Part shown: one piece after another, positions 7,758-15,687 of the stretch
How positions within the stretch are numbered: the first letter of the stretch is position 1
How the letters are laid out: each line of letters starts with the position of its first letter
Assembly: GCA_002361625.1 (NCBI GenBank)
Contig: DETL01000016.1
Span: forward strand, 34,673 to 79,590
From: Bacteroidales bacterium UBA3289
Lineage (GTDB): Bacteria; Bacteroidota; Bacteroidia; Bacteroidales; UBA932
Direction: 5' to 3'
DNA: 44,918 nt
Program-made: the position numbers and the translations under genes
Notes under the pieces: model-generated
What the model saw: the letters and a program-made list of their open reading frames with translations, nothing else
What the model was told of the DNA's origin: nothing
Database searches by the model: none

Positions 7758-8471
7758 ATGCTGATCGAACTGAAGGGCGTCAACAAGACGTACGACAACG
7801 GGCAGCCCCTGCACGTGCTCAAGGGGATCGACCTCGCCATCGAACGGGGCGAGTTCGTGTCCATCATGGGTGCATCCGGCTCCGGGAAGTCCACCCTCCT
7901 CAATATCCTGGGTATCCTGGACAATTACGATACCGGCGAATACTGGCTGGACGGGAAACTCATCCGCGACCTGAGCGAAAAGACGGCGGCGGACTACCGC
8001 AACCGGATGATCGGCTTCGTGTTCCAGAGCTTCAACCTGATCAGCTTCAAGACGGCGGTGGAGAACGTGGAACTTCCCCTTTATTATCAAGGAGTTCCAC
8101 GGAAGAAACGGCACGAGATGGCCATGGAATACCTGGAGAAGCTGGGGCTCACGGACTGGGCCTCCCACTTCCCCAACGAGATGTCCGGCGGCCAGAAGCA
8201 GCGCGTCGCCATCGCCCGCGCCCTCATCACCCGCCCGCAGATCATCCTGGCCGACGAACCCACGGGCGCGCTGGACTCCAAGACCAGCGTAGAAGTGATG
8301 CAACTGCTCAAACGCCTCAACCAGGAGGAAGGGATGACCATCATCGTGGTCACGCACGAAAGCGGCGTCGCCAACGAGACGGACAAGATCATCCACATCA
8401 AGGACGGGGTGATCGGGGAGATCGAAGAGAACAAGGGACACGACGCCTGGGGCGGACCGATGATGAAATGA
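7758..8471 (+). CDS. ABC transporter ATP-binding protein, MacB/LolD type
   Basis: ATPase subunit of 237 residues that would drive the two permeases encoded next to it, on the cytoplasmic face of the inner membrane. Walker A is GASGSGKST (38-46), the signature is MSGGQKQR (142-149), Walker B is IILADEPTGALDS (162-174), and the H-loop histidine is at 200. The ALDS D-loop and the adjacent Gln-Leu-Leu pattern are typical of the MacB/LolD/FtsE group, whose members use mechanotransmission and not substrate passage through the membrane. It is the first gene of a five-gene operon, with one base between its stop and the next start. Confidence 0.92.
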   Translation: MLIELKGVNKTYDNGQPLHVLKGIDLAIERGEFVSIMGASGSGKSTLLNILGILDNYDTGEYWLDGKLIRDLSEKTAADYRNRMIGFVFQSFNLISFKTAVENVELPLYYQGVPRKKRHEMAMEYLEKLGLTDWASHFPNEMSGGQKQRVAIARALITRPQIILADEPTGALDSKTSVEVMQLLKRLNQEEGMTIIVVTHESGVANETDKIIHIKDGVIGEIEENKGHDAWGGPMMK

Positions 8472-8472
8472 C

Positions 8473-9735
8473 ATGCGAGAACTCTTCCACGAAATAGCCT
8501 CGACCCTGCGCAACAACAAGCTCCGGACGGCCCTCACGGGCTTTGCCGTAAGCTGGGGCATCTTCCTGCTGATCTGCCTGCTGGGCGCCGGGAACGGACT
8601 CATGAACTCGTTCTTCGGAAACATGGAACAGTATGTGAGCCAGAGCATTTCCGTGGAAGGCTGGCGCACGTCCATGCCCTACAACGGCTATAAGGAGAAC
8701 CGAGAGATCAAGCTGGACAAGCGGGATGTCCTGCTCACGGAAAACGGGAAGTGGGGCGCCGAGATCGGCAACATCTCCACATCCACATCCTCCACCAGCG
8801 TCATGCTCAATCTGGACGGGCAGACGGTGAACGGCTGGCTCCTCGGCGCCATGCCCGGATACCGGGACCAGCAGAAGCTGCAGCTATGGAAGGGTCGGTT
8901 CCTGAATCCGGACGACCTGAAGGAAAAGCGGAAAGTCATCGTCATCAATACCGCCCAGGCCAAGGAGCTGAATCCGAAATCGCCCGAATCGGTCCTGGGC
9001 CGATGGGTCGCCGCCGGACCCATATCCTACCGCATCGTGGGCATCTACCATACGGACGAAACCAGCTTCAACCGCAGCTGTCCCATCCCTTACAGCACCT
9101 ACAAGGGAATCTACGACAGTTCCGATAAGATCGAACAGATCTCCTTCTCGGTCAGCGGTCCCGTCACCCTGGAGGAGCATGAAGCCTTCGAAAAACAATA
9201 CGGCAACGCCATCAAGCGGGTCCACGACATCGCGCCGGAGGACCGGCGGGGTATCTGGATCAACAACGGCTACACCGAGAACATGCAGATGAACAAGGCG
9301 GGCCGTATCATCCGCACCGCCCTGTGGATCCTGGGTCTCCTGACCCTCGTGAGCGGCATCGTGGGCGTTTCCAACATCATGCTCATCACCGTGAAGGAGC
9401 GCACCCACGAATTCGGCATCCGGAAGGCCATCGGCGCCCGCCCGGGGGAAATCCTGAAGCTCATCATCGCCGAGAGCATTACCATCACGGCCCTGTTCGG
9501 CTATGTGGGCATGTTCCTCGGCATGGTCGCCTGCCAGATTATGGACAAGACCGTGGGCCAGCAGGCCGTGGACATCGGCATCGAGAAAATCCAGATGCTG
9601 GTGAACCCTTCCGTGGGCCTGGACGTCGCCCTGGAGGCCACCCTCCTGCTCATCGTGGCCGGTACCCTCGCCGGCATCATCCCGGCCTGGAAAGCCGCGC
9701 GTGTCAAACCCATTGAAGCACTGCGAGCGGAATGA
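8473..9735 (+). CDS. MacB-like ABC transporter permease, first copy
   Basis: Inner-membrane permease of 420 residues. It has a first membrane segment near residues 18-42, a MacB periplasmic core domain at about 45-280, and a C-terminal FtsX domain with three membrane segments. The FtsX hallmark VSNIMLITVKERTHEFGIRKAIGA is present, as is the closing AWKAARVKPIEALR. Together with the next gene it would form the membrane dimer over the ATPase. It starts one base after the ATPase gene, and its stop overlaps the next permease (ATGA). Specificity cannot be read; related systems export macrolides, peptides, heme precursors or lipoprotein-like molecules. Confidence 0.9.
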   Translation: MRELFHEIASTLRNNKLRTALTGFAVSWGIFLLICLLGAGNGLMNSFFGNMEQYVSQSISVEGWRTSMPYNGYKENREIKLDKRDVLLTENGKWGAEIGNISTSTSSTSVMLNLDGQTVNGWLLGAMPGYRDQQKLQLWKGRFLNPDDLKEKRKVIVINTAQAKELNPKSPESVLGRWVAAGPISYRIVGIYHTDETSFNRSCPIPYSTYKGIYDSSDKIEQISFSVSGPVTLEEHEAFEKQYGNAIKRVHDIAPEDRRGIWINNGYTENMQMNKAGRIIRTALWILGLLTLVSGIVGVSNIMLITVKERTHEFGIRKAIGARPGEILKLIIAESITITALFGYVGMFLGMVACQIMDKTVGQQAVDIGIEKIQMLVNPSVGLDVALEATLLLIVAGTLAGIIPAWKAARVKPIEALRAE

Positions 9736-10979
9736 GAATCGACCGAGACACCTTCCGGGAGATCCTGGACAGCATCACCCGCAACCGCAGCCGCAGCATC
9801 CTCACCGGCTTCGGCGTCTTCTGGGGCATCTTCATGCTGATGCTCCTGGTAGGCGGCGGCCAGGGCCTGAAGGACCTCCTCATGCAGAACTTCGAAGGAT
9901 TCGCCCAGAACACCTGCATCATCGCCACGAACAGCACGTCCAAGCCCTATAAGGGATTCAAGAAAGGGAGGAGCTGGAACCTGGACTATGCCGATGTGGA
10001 CCGCCTCAAGGCCCTGGTCCCGGAGCTGGAGACCGTCTCCCCCACCGTCAGCCTCTGGGGCAAGAGCGTCGTCCGGGACGAAAACATCTATTCCCGGGCC
10101 ATCGTCAAGGGCGCCCGGGCCGATTATGTTCATATCGAGACGCCCCGGATGATGTACGGGCGCTACCTCAACGAGGCCGACAACCTGCAGGAAAGGAAAG
10201 TCTGCGTCATCGGGAAACGCGTCTATGAGAACCTGTTCCCGGAAGGCGGCAGTCCGCTGGGCAAACGGGTCTCCGTCGATGGCAGCTACTACACCGTCAT
10301 CGGCGTGGACTGGTCCACCAACGGAATCAGCATCAACGGAAACGCCTCCGATGCGGTGACGATCCCGATCAGCCAGGCCCGCAAGGCCTATAACCTGGGG
10401 AACACCATCCACCTGCTCTGCTTCACCGCCAAGGAAGGTATCGCGATGAGCGACATCACCCCGCGCGTCCGGGAAATCATCGCCCGCAGCCACTATGTCG
10501 ATCCGACGGACGAGCAGGCCCTGTTCCTGCTGAACACCCAGCTCATCTTCGGCATCGTGGACAACCTCTTCCGGGGGATCAACTTCCTGATCTGGCTCAT
10601 CGGCCTGGGCACGCTTCTCGCGGGCATCATCGGCGTATCCAACATCATGATGGTCTCCGTGAAGGAACGCACGACCGAAATCGGCATCCGCCGGGCCATC
10701 GGCGCCACCCCGAACCAGATCCTTGGGCAGATCATCTCCGAAAGCATCGTCCTCACCCTGGTGGCCGGCATGATGGGCATCGTATTCAGCGTCCTCATCC
10801 TTGCCGGCGTGGAACTGGCGATGACCGAGGACGGCATCCTCAAGGCGGCCTTCCAGGTTCCCTTCGGGACCGCGGTCCTCGCCGCCCTCCTCCTCACCGC
10901 CCTCGGCGTCCTGGCCGGCCTCGCCCCCGCCCTCCGCGCCATGGGCATCAAACCCGTCGATGCCATGCGAGACGAATAA
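9732..10979 (+). CDS. MacB-like ABC transporter permease, second copy
   Basis: Second permease, 415 residues, with the same layout: an N-terminal membrane segment (about residues 20-40), a periplasmic core domain and a C-terminal FtsX domain with VSNIMMVSVKERTTEIGIRRAIGA. It ends in ALRAMGIKPVDAMRDE, the parallel of the first copy's end. The two permeases are clearly paralogous but have diverged, which suggests a heterodimeric transporter, unlike E. coli MacB, a homodimer of a fused ATPase-permease. Start at 9732 overlaps the previous stop by 4 bp. Confidence 0.9.
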   Translation: MRIDRDTFREILDSITRNRSRSILTGFGVFWGIFMLMLLVGGGQGLKDLLMQNFEGFAQNTCIIATNSTSKPYKGFKKGRSWNLDYADVDRLKALVPELETVSPTVSLWGKSVVRDENIYSRAIVKGARADYVHIETPRMMYGRYLNEADNLQERKVCVIGKRVYENLFPEGGSPLGKRVSVDGSYYTVIGVDWSTNGISINGNASDAVTIPISQARKAYNLGNTIHLLCFTAKEGIAMSDITPRVREIIARSHYVDPTDEQALFLLNTQLIFGIVDNLFRGINFLIWLIGLGTLLAGIIGVSNIMMVSVKERTTEIGIRRAIGATPNQILGQIISESIVLTLVAGMMGIVFSVLILAGVELAMTEDGILKAAFQVPFGTAVLAALLLTALGVLAGLAPALRAMGIKPVDAMRDE

Positions 10980-10992
10980 TCAAACACACTAT

Positions 10993-12084
10993 ATGAAAAA
11001 ATTCGGTAAATACCTGGTATTCATCCTCATCGCCCTCGTTGTCGCGGGCACTTTCGCCTACCTGTTCAAACGGTCCAGGCCGCAGGAGATCCGCTACGAG
11101 GAACTGACCGCCGAGATGGCCGACATCGTGAAATCGACGGTCGTCACCGGCAAAGTCCAACCCCGCGACGAGGTAAACGTGAAGCCCCAGATCAGCGGCA
11201 TCATCGCCGAGCTGTACAAGGAGGCCGGACAGCCCGTCAAGGAAGGCGAGATCATCGCCAAGCTCAAGGTCATTCCGGACATGTCGTCCCTGAGCTCCGC
11301 CCAGAGCCGCGTCCGCCTCTCGGAAGTGAACCTGAAGCAGGCCAAGACCAATTTCGACCGCGAAAAGGCCCTCTACGACAAGCAGCTCGTGAGCGCCGAC
11401 GAATACGACAAGGTCGCCCAGGCCCTCCGCCAGGCGGAAGAGGAACTCAAGGCGGCGAAGGAGACCCTGGAAATCGTGCGTGACGGCGTCTCCTCCTCCA
11501 ACAAGTCCGGCAGTTCCACGCTCATCCGCTCCTCCGTCTCCGGCCTCATCCTGGACATTCCCGTGAAGGTGGGCAACACCGTCATCAACTCCAACTCCTT
11601 CAACGACGGTACGACCATCGCGACGGTGGCCGACATGGACGACCTCATCTTCGACGGCAACATCGACGAGACCGAAGTCGGGCGCCTGTCGGTGGGCATG
11701 CCGGTGAAGATCACCGTCGGAGCCCTGCAGGACGTGGTGATCGACGCCAGTCTCGAGTACATCGCCCCGAAAGCGACCGAGAACAACGGAACCAACCTGT
11801 TCGAGATCAAGGCCTCCCTGCAGGTTCCGGAGAACGTCACAGTCCGCTCCGGCTACAGCGCCAACGCGGAGATCGTCCTCCAGACGGCCGCCCAGGTGCT
11901 GTCCATCGCCGAAAGCGCCCTGCAGTTCGACGGCGACGGAACCTATGTCTATGTGCTCGGAGACAACGGATATGAACGCCGTGACGTCAAGACCGGACTC
12001 TCCGACGGGGTAAACATCGAAATCAAGGAAGGGCTTTCCCTCGGGGACAAGGTCCGCGGCAACCAAATCATCGGAGAGAAATGA
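10993..12084 (+). CDS. Periplasmic adaptor (membrane fusion) protein, MacA/HlyD type
   Basis: Adaptor linking the inner-membrane transporter to the outer-membrane channel. It has 363 residues with an N-terminal membrane anchor (about residues 5-25, YLVFILIALVVAGTFAYLF), a beta-barrel/lipoyl half (VNVKPQISGIIAELYKEAGQPVKEGEIIAKL), a helical hairpin with Gln, Lys and Glu-rich heptads (about 95-165), the second lipoyl half (SSVSGLILDIPVKVGNTV), and a C-terminal barrel. The start at 10993 (MKKFGKY) is preferred because an upstream in-frame ATG at 10960 lies inside the permease gene. It overlaps the following TolC-like gene by 4 bp. Confidence 0.92.
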   Translation: MKKFGKYLVFILIALVVAGTFAYLFKRSRPQEIRYEELTAEMADIVKSTVVTGKVQPRDEVNVKPQISGIIAELYKEAGQPVKEGEIIAKLKVIPDMSSLSSAQSRVRLSEVNLKQAKTNFDREKALYDKQLVSADEYDKVAQALRQAEEELKAAKETLEIVRDGVSSSNKSGSSTLIRSSVSGLILDIPVKVGNTVINSNSFNDGTTIATVADMDDLIFDGNIDETEVGRLSVGMPVKITVGALQDVVIDASLEYIAPKATENNGTNLFEIKASLQVPENVTVRSGYSANAEIVLQTAAQVLSIAESALQFDGDGTYVYVLGDNGYERRDVKTGLSDGVNIEIKEGLSLGDKVRGNQIIGEK

Positions 12085-13409
12085 GGAAGCTCTTGACACT
12101 CACCGTCCTGCTCGTGCCGATGGCCTTGCAGGCGCAGGACCTCTCCCGCCCCTGGACCTTGCAGGAGTGCCTGGACTGGGCCCTGGAGCACAACTTGACC
12201 GTGAAGCAGGGCGAGAACACCGTCGCCCAGCAGGAAATCCGGCTGAATACTGCGAAAAACGCCTACTTCCCCACCGTGAGCGGTTCCTCTAACGAAAGCG
12301 TGAACTTCGGCCGCGGCCTGACCTCGGACAACACCTACACCACCGGTGCCACCACGACGAACACGAGCTTCTCCATCGGCGCCGGCATGAACCTGTTCGA
12401 CGGGATGGCCCGTCCGAACAACATCAAGCTTTCGCAGCTGAACCTGGACGCCGCCGTGGCCGACCTGGAGCGTGCCCGGGACGACATCCGCGTCGCCGTC
12501 GCCAAGGCCTACGTGCAGGTGGTCTATGACTACGACATCCTGGCCGTCGCCCGCGAACAGGTGGAACTGGACAGGCAGCAGGTGGCGCGGCTGGAAGCGA
12601 TGGTGGAAAACGGGAAAGCCTCGCAGGCCGAATTGTCGGCGCAGAAAGCGACGCTTGCCCAAAGCGGCTACACGCTCGTGCAGGCGGAAAACGGCCTGCG
12701 TAATGCCTTGCTGGACCTTTCGCAGCTGCTGGATTTCCCGTCCGCGGACGGGTTCGAGGTCGTGAAGCCCGAGATTTCCGTCGGCGACCACCTCATCGCC
12801 CGGCCCGAAGATATCTATGCCGAAGCCGTGGAGCGCCGCCCTGCCGTCAAGGCCGAAAAACTCCGTCTGGACGGGACGGACCTCTCGATCAAGATCGCCA
12901 AGGCCGGCTGGTCCCCCACCCTGTCGCTGAGCGGCGGCATGGGCACCAGCTACTATACCAGCAGCAACAGCCTCTACCCCCAGGACGGGTTCTGGAAGCA
13001 GCTCTCGCACAACTTCAGCCCGTATGTGGGCCTGTCCCTGAGCGTTCCCATCTTTGACCGGTTCAGCACCCGGAACAACGTGCGGAGCGCCGTCCTGAGC
13101 CGCGAACTGCAGCAGATCACCCTGGACCGGACCCGCCAGAGCCTGTACAAGGAAATCCAGCAGGCCCATGCCAACGCCCTCGCGGCGGAAGCGAAATACC
13201 GCTCCGCCACGGAAGCGACCGCTGCGGCCGAGGACGCCTTCGCCCTGGCAATGGCCAAATATGAAAACGGGAAATCCTCCATCACGGAATACAACGAGGC
13301 CCGCACCCGCCTCGCCAAGGCCCGGTCCGACAAGGCCCAGGCCGCCTGCGAATACCTCTTCCAGTCCCGCCTCCTGGACTTCTACCGCGGTGGGGCGCTG
13401 GAATTATAG
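12081..13409 (+). CDS. TolC-family outer-membrane efflux channel
   Basis: Outer-membrane factor completing the tripartite export machine. It has 442 residues with a cleavable signal peptide (MRKLLTLTVLLVPMALQAQ), then WTLQECLDWALEHN, the standard start of outer-membrane efflux domains in Bacteroidota, and two repeated helical domains (roughly 25-215 and 235-430). The second repeat contains LSLSVPIFDRFSTRNNVRSA, matching the usual strand with a PIFDRF turn. It is the last gene of the operon; the next gene has its own promoter 12 bp downstream. Confidence 0.92.
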   Translation: MRKLLTLTVLLVPMALQAQDLSRPWTLQECLDWALEHNLTVKQGENTVAQQEIRLNTAKNAYFPTVSGSSNESVNFGRGLTSDNTYTTGATTTNTSFSIGAGMNLFDGMARPNNIKLSQLNLDAAVADLERARDDIRVAVAKAYVQVVYDYDILAVAREQVELDRQQVARLEAMVENGKASQAELSAQKATLAQSGYTLVQAENGLRNALLDLSQLLDFPSADGFEVVKPEISVGDHLIARPEDIYAEAVERRPAVKAEKLRLDGTDLSIKIAKAGWSPTLSLSGGMGTSYYTSSNSLYPQDGFWKQLSHNFSPYVGLSLSVPIFDRFSTRNNVRSAVLSRELQQITLDRTRQSLYKEIQQAHANALAAEAKYRSATEATAAAEDAFALAMAKYENGKSSITEYNEARTRLAKARSDKAQAACEYLFQSRLLDFYRGGALEL

Positions 13410-13420
13410 GATTATTTCCG

Positions 13421-13428
13421 TATTTTTG
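13421..13428 (+). promoter_or_regulatory. -7 promoter box of the polyprenyl synthase gene
   Basis: TATTTTTG matches TAnnTTTG exactly and ends 4 bp before the ATG at 13433. The -33 position (GCTG at 13397-13400) is weak. A transcript starting at the usual distance would begin at or within a base or two of the start codon. Confidence 0.65.
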
Positions 13429-13432
13429 CAGT

Positions 13433-14392
13433 ATGATTGCCCAAGAAACCATCGACGAGGCCGTGCGGCGCCTCTTTGCCACCATCGAATTCACGCAGGA
13501 GCCGGAAGGGCTCTACGATCCGCTCCGGTATATGGTCGCCATCGGCGGCAAACGCCTCAGGCCCAAACTGTGCCTGACGGTGTACAGTCTGTTCAATGAT
13601 GCGTTCGGCCCGGAGATCCTGGGGCCGGCGGCGGGACTCGAAGTGTTCCACACCTTCACGCTCATCCACGATGACATCATGGACCGCTCGCCCCTGAGGC
13701 GCGGCCAGGAAACCGTGTGGAAGAAATGGTCGCCGGACACGGCCATCCTTTCCGGCGACGTGATGTGCATCGACGCTTACAAGCGTATCGCGCAGGCGCC
13801 GGTGAATACGCTCCCGGCGGTGCTGGAGCTGTTTTCCACCACCGCTGCGCAGGTGTGCGACGGGCAGCAGTATGACATGGATTTCGAGAAGGTTCCGTCC
13901 GTTTCCATGCGGAACTACCTGAAGATGATTGGTCTCAAAACCGCCGTCCTCATCGCCTGCTCGGCGAAGATGGGCGCCCTCATCGCCAGTGCGCCGGCTG
14001 AGATTTGCGAGGGGCTCTATGACTACGGCTACAACCTTGGGCTCGCCTTCCAGGTGGCGGACGACTATCTGGACGCCTACGGTGACGAGAAAGTGTTCGG
14101 CAAGCCCATCGGCGGGGACATCGTGAACGGGAAGAAGTCCTGGCTCACGGTCCGTGCGATGGAAAAGGGCGCGAAGGGCATCGCCGAGGCCCTGGCCGCG
14201 GACCTCTCCCCGGCGGAGAAAATCGCCACGGTCATGGACCTGTATGAGTCGGTCCATGTGGCCGAGGATGCGCGCGAAACGATCGCCCGCTTCCACGAAA
14301 AGGCCCTCCAGGCGGCCGCCAAGGTAACCGGCATCGGCGGTTACGAAGTGCTCAAGCAGTTTGCCGACGATCTCGTGGACCGCGTGAAATGA
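13433..14392 (+). CDS. Short-chain polyprenyl diphosphate synthase
   Basis: Trans-prenyltransferase of 319 residues that condenses isopentenyl diphosphate with allylic diphosphates in the cytoplasm. The first Asp-rich motif is HDDIMDRSPLRRG (Asp80-Asp84, Arg89-Arg90) and the second is QVADDYLDAYGD (Asp210-Asp214). The IGGKRLRP segment at 38-45 binds IPP. The residue five places before the first motif is Phe75. In this family an aromatic residue there usually limits the product to about C15-C20, whereas long-chain quinone-tail enzymes have a small residue. So a farnesyl or geranylgeranyl product is inferred, not octaprenyl. The stop overlaps the next gene by 4 bp. Confidence 0.88.
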   Translation: MIAQETIDEAVRRLFATIEFTQEPEGLYDPLRYMVAIGGKRLRPKLCLTVYSLFNDAFGPEILGPAAGLEVFHTFTLIHDDIMDRSPLRRGQETVWKKWSPDTAILSGDVMCIDAYKRIAQAPVNTLPAVLELFSTTAAQVCDGQQYDMDFEKVPSVSMRNYLKMIGLKTAVLIACSAKMGALIASAPAEICEGLYDYGYNLGLAFQVADDYLDAYGDEKVFGKPIGGDIVNGKKSWLTVRAMEKGAKGIAEALAADLSPAEKIATVMDLYESVHVAEDARETIARFHEKALQAAAKVTGIGGYEVLKQFADDLVDRVK

Positions 14393-15687
14393 GGCCGGAG
14401 GAACTCGAAATCATGGCCCCGGCAGGCAGCTTCGAAAGCCTGACCGCGGCTGTCCAGGGAGGCGCGAACTCCGTCTATTTCGGCATCGGCCACCTGAATA
14501 TGCGCTCGCATTCCGCGAACAACTTCCAGGCGGAGGACCTGCCGGAAGTGATGCGCATCTGCCGGGCCTACGGGCTCAAGGCCTATCTGACCCTCAACAT
14601 CACCCTCTACGGCGAAGAGCTGGAAGAGGCGCACCGGGTGCTGGACCTGGCGAAGGAGACCGGCGTGAACGCCGTCATCGCCTCCGACATGGCCTGCATC
14701 CTGTATGCTCGCAGCATCGGCCTGGAGGTCCATATTTCCACCCAGCTGAGCATTTCCAACGCGGAGGCGCTGCGGTTCTACGCACAGTTCGCCGATGTCG
14801 TCGTCCTGGCGCGGGAGCTCCGGTTGGAGCAGGTGAAGGAAATCCACGAGACGATTGTGCGGGAGCACATCACCGGGCCCTCCGGCGAACTCGTCCGCAT
14901 CGAGATGTTCGCCCACGGAGCCTTCTGCATGGCCGTTTCCGGCAAATGCTACCTGTCCCTCGCCGCCTACGGGGAAAGCGCCAACCGCGGCGCCTGCATG
15001 CAGGTGTGCCGCCGCGGCTATCACGTGACGGACGAAGAAACGGGGTTCGACCTGGTGGTGGACAACAAGTACATCATGTCCCCGAAGGACCTGTGCACGA
15101 TCGAGTTCATGGACAAGATCATCGACGCCGGAGTCCGGGTGTTCAAGATCGAGGGCCGCGCCCGCGCCGCCGATTACGTGAAGCGGGTCTCTTCCTGCTA
15201 TCGCCGGGCTGCGGATGCCGTGTGCGACGGAACCTATACGCCGGAACTGGCACAAAGCCTGAAAGCGGAACTCGCCGGGGTTTTCAACCGCGGCTTCTGG
15301 GACGGCTACTACCAGGGCGCCCGCCTGGGCGAATGGAGCGCCGTCTATGGCAGCCAGGCAACCCGGAGGCGGGAATACATCGGCAAGGTCACCAACTGGT
15401 TCAACCGTATCGGCGTCTCCGAAATCCGGGTCGAGACCGGTTCCATCCGGAAGGGCGACGAACTGGCCTTCATTGGCAAGACCACCGGCTGCGTGGAAAT
15501 CAAGGTCGATGACATGCGCGTGGACCTCAAGCCGGTCGAGGAGGCCGTCAAGGGGGTATTCTGCTCCGTCGCGGTCCCGATGGAGGACCAGCCCGTGGAC
15601 CATATCAACGAAAACCCCGCGATGCAGGCGGACGAACGCATCCACCCCCGTCGCGGGGATAAGGTTTTCAAGTGGGTCGAGGACTAG
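14389..15687 (+). CDS. U32 peptidase-family protein, TrhP/RlhA-like RNA hydroxylase
   Basis: 432-residue member of the U32 family. Starting with MAPAGSFESLTAAVQGGANSVYFG, it shows the TIM-barrel beginning typical of the group. Four cysteines, C180, C187, C203 and C207 in FAHGAFCMAVSGKC and ANRGACMQVC, match those conserved in E. coli TrhP (YegQ) and RlhA (YdcP), which use prephenate in hydroxylation of tRNA uridine-34 or 23S rRNA C2501. The length is nearer TrhP than RlhA. The C-terminal barrel (about 325-430) fits the family's small beta-domain. Classical annotation as a collagenase-like protease is probably wrong in function. It overlaps the prenyl synthase gene and, convergently, the next gene by 4 bp. 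Confidence 0.85.
   Translation: MRPEELEIMAPAGSFESLTAAVQGGANSVYFGIGHLNMRSHSANNFQAEDLPEVMRICRAYGLKAYLTLNITLYGEELEEAHRVLDLAKETGVNAVIASDMACILYARSIGLEVHISTQLSISNAEALRFYAQFADVVVLARELRLEQVKEIHETIVREHITGPSGELVRIEMFAHGAFCMAVSGKCYLSLAAYGESANRGACMQVCRRGYHVTDEETGFDLVVDNKYIMSPKDLCTIEFMDKIIDAGVRVFKIEGRARAADYVKRVSSCYRRAADAVCDGTYTPELAQSLKAELAGVFNRGFWDGYYQGARLGEWSAVYGSQATRRREYIGKVTNWFNRIGVSEIRVETGSIRKGDELAFIGKTTGCVEIKVDDMRVDLKPVEEAVKGVFCSVAVPMEDQPVDHINENPAMQADERIHPRRGDKVFKWVED

Noticed and set aside
10960..10992. Upstream start for the efflux adaptor gene
   Set aside because: It overlaps the permease gene and would put 11 unlike residues before the membrane anchor MKKFGKY.
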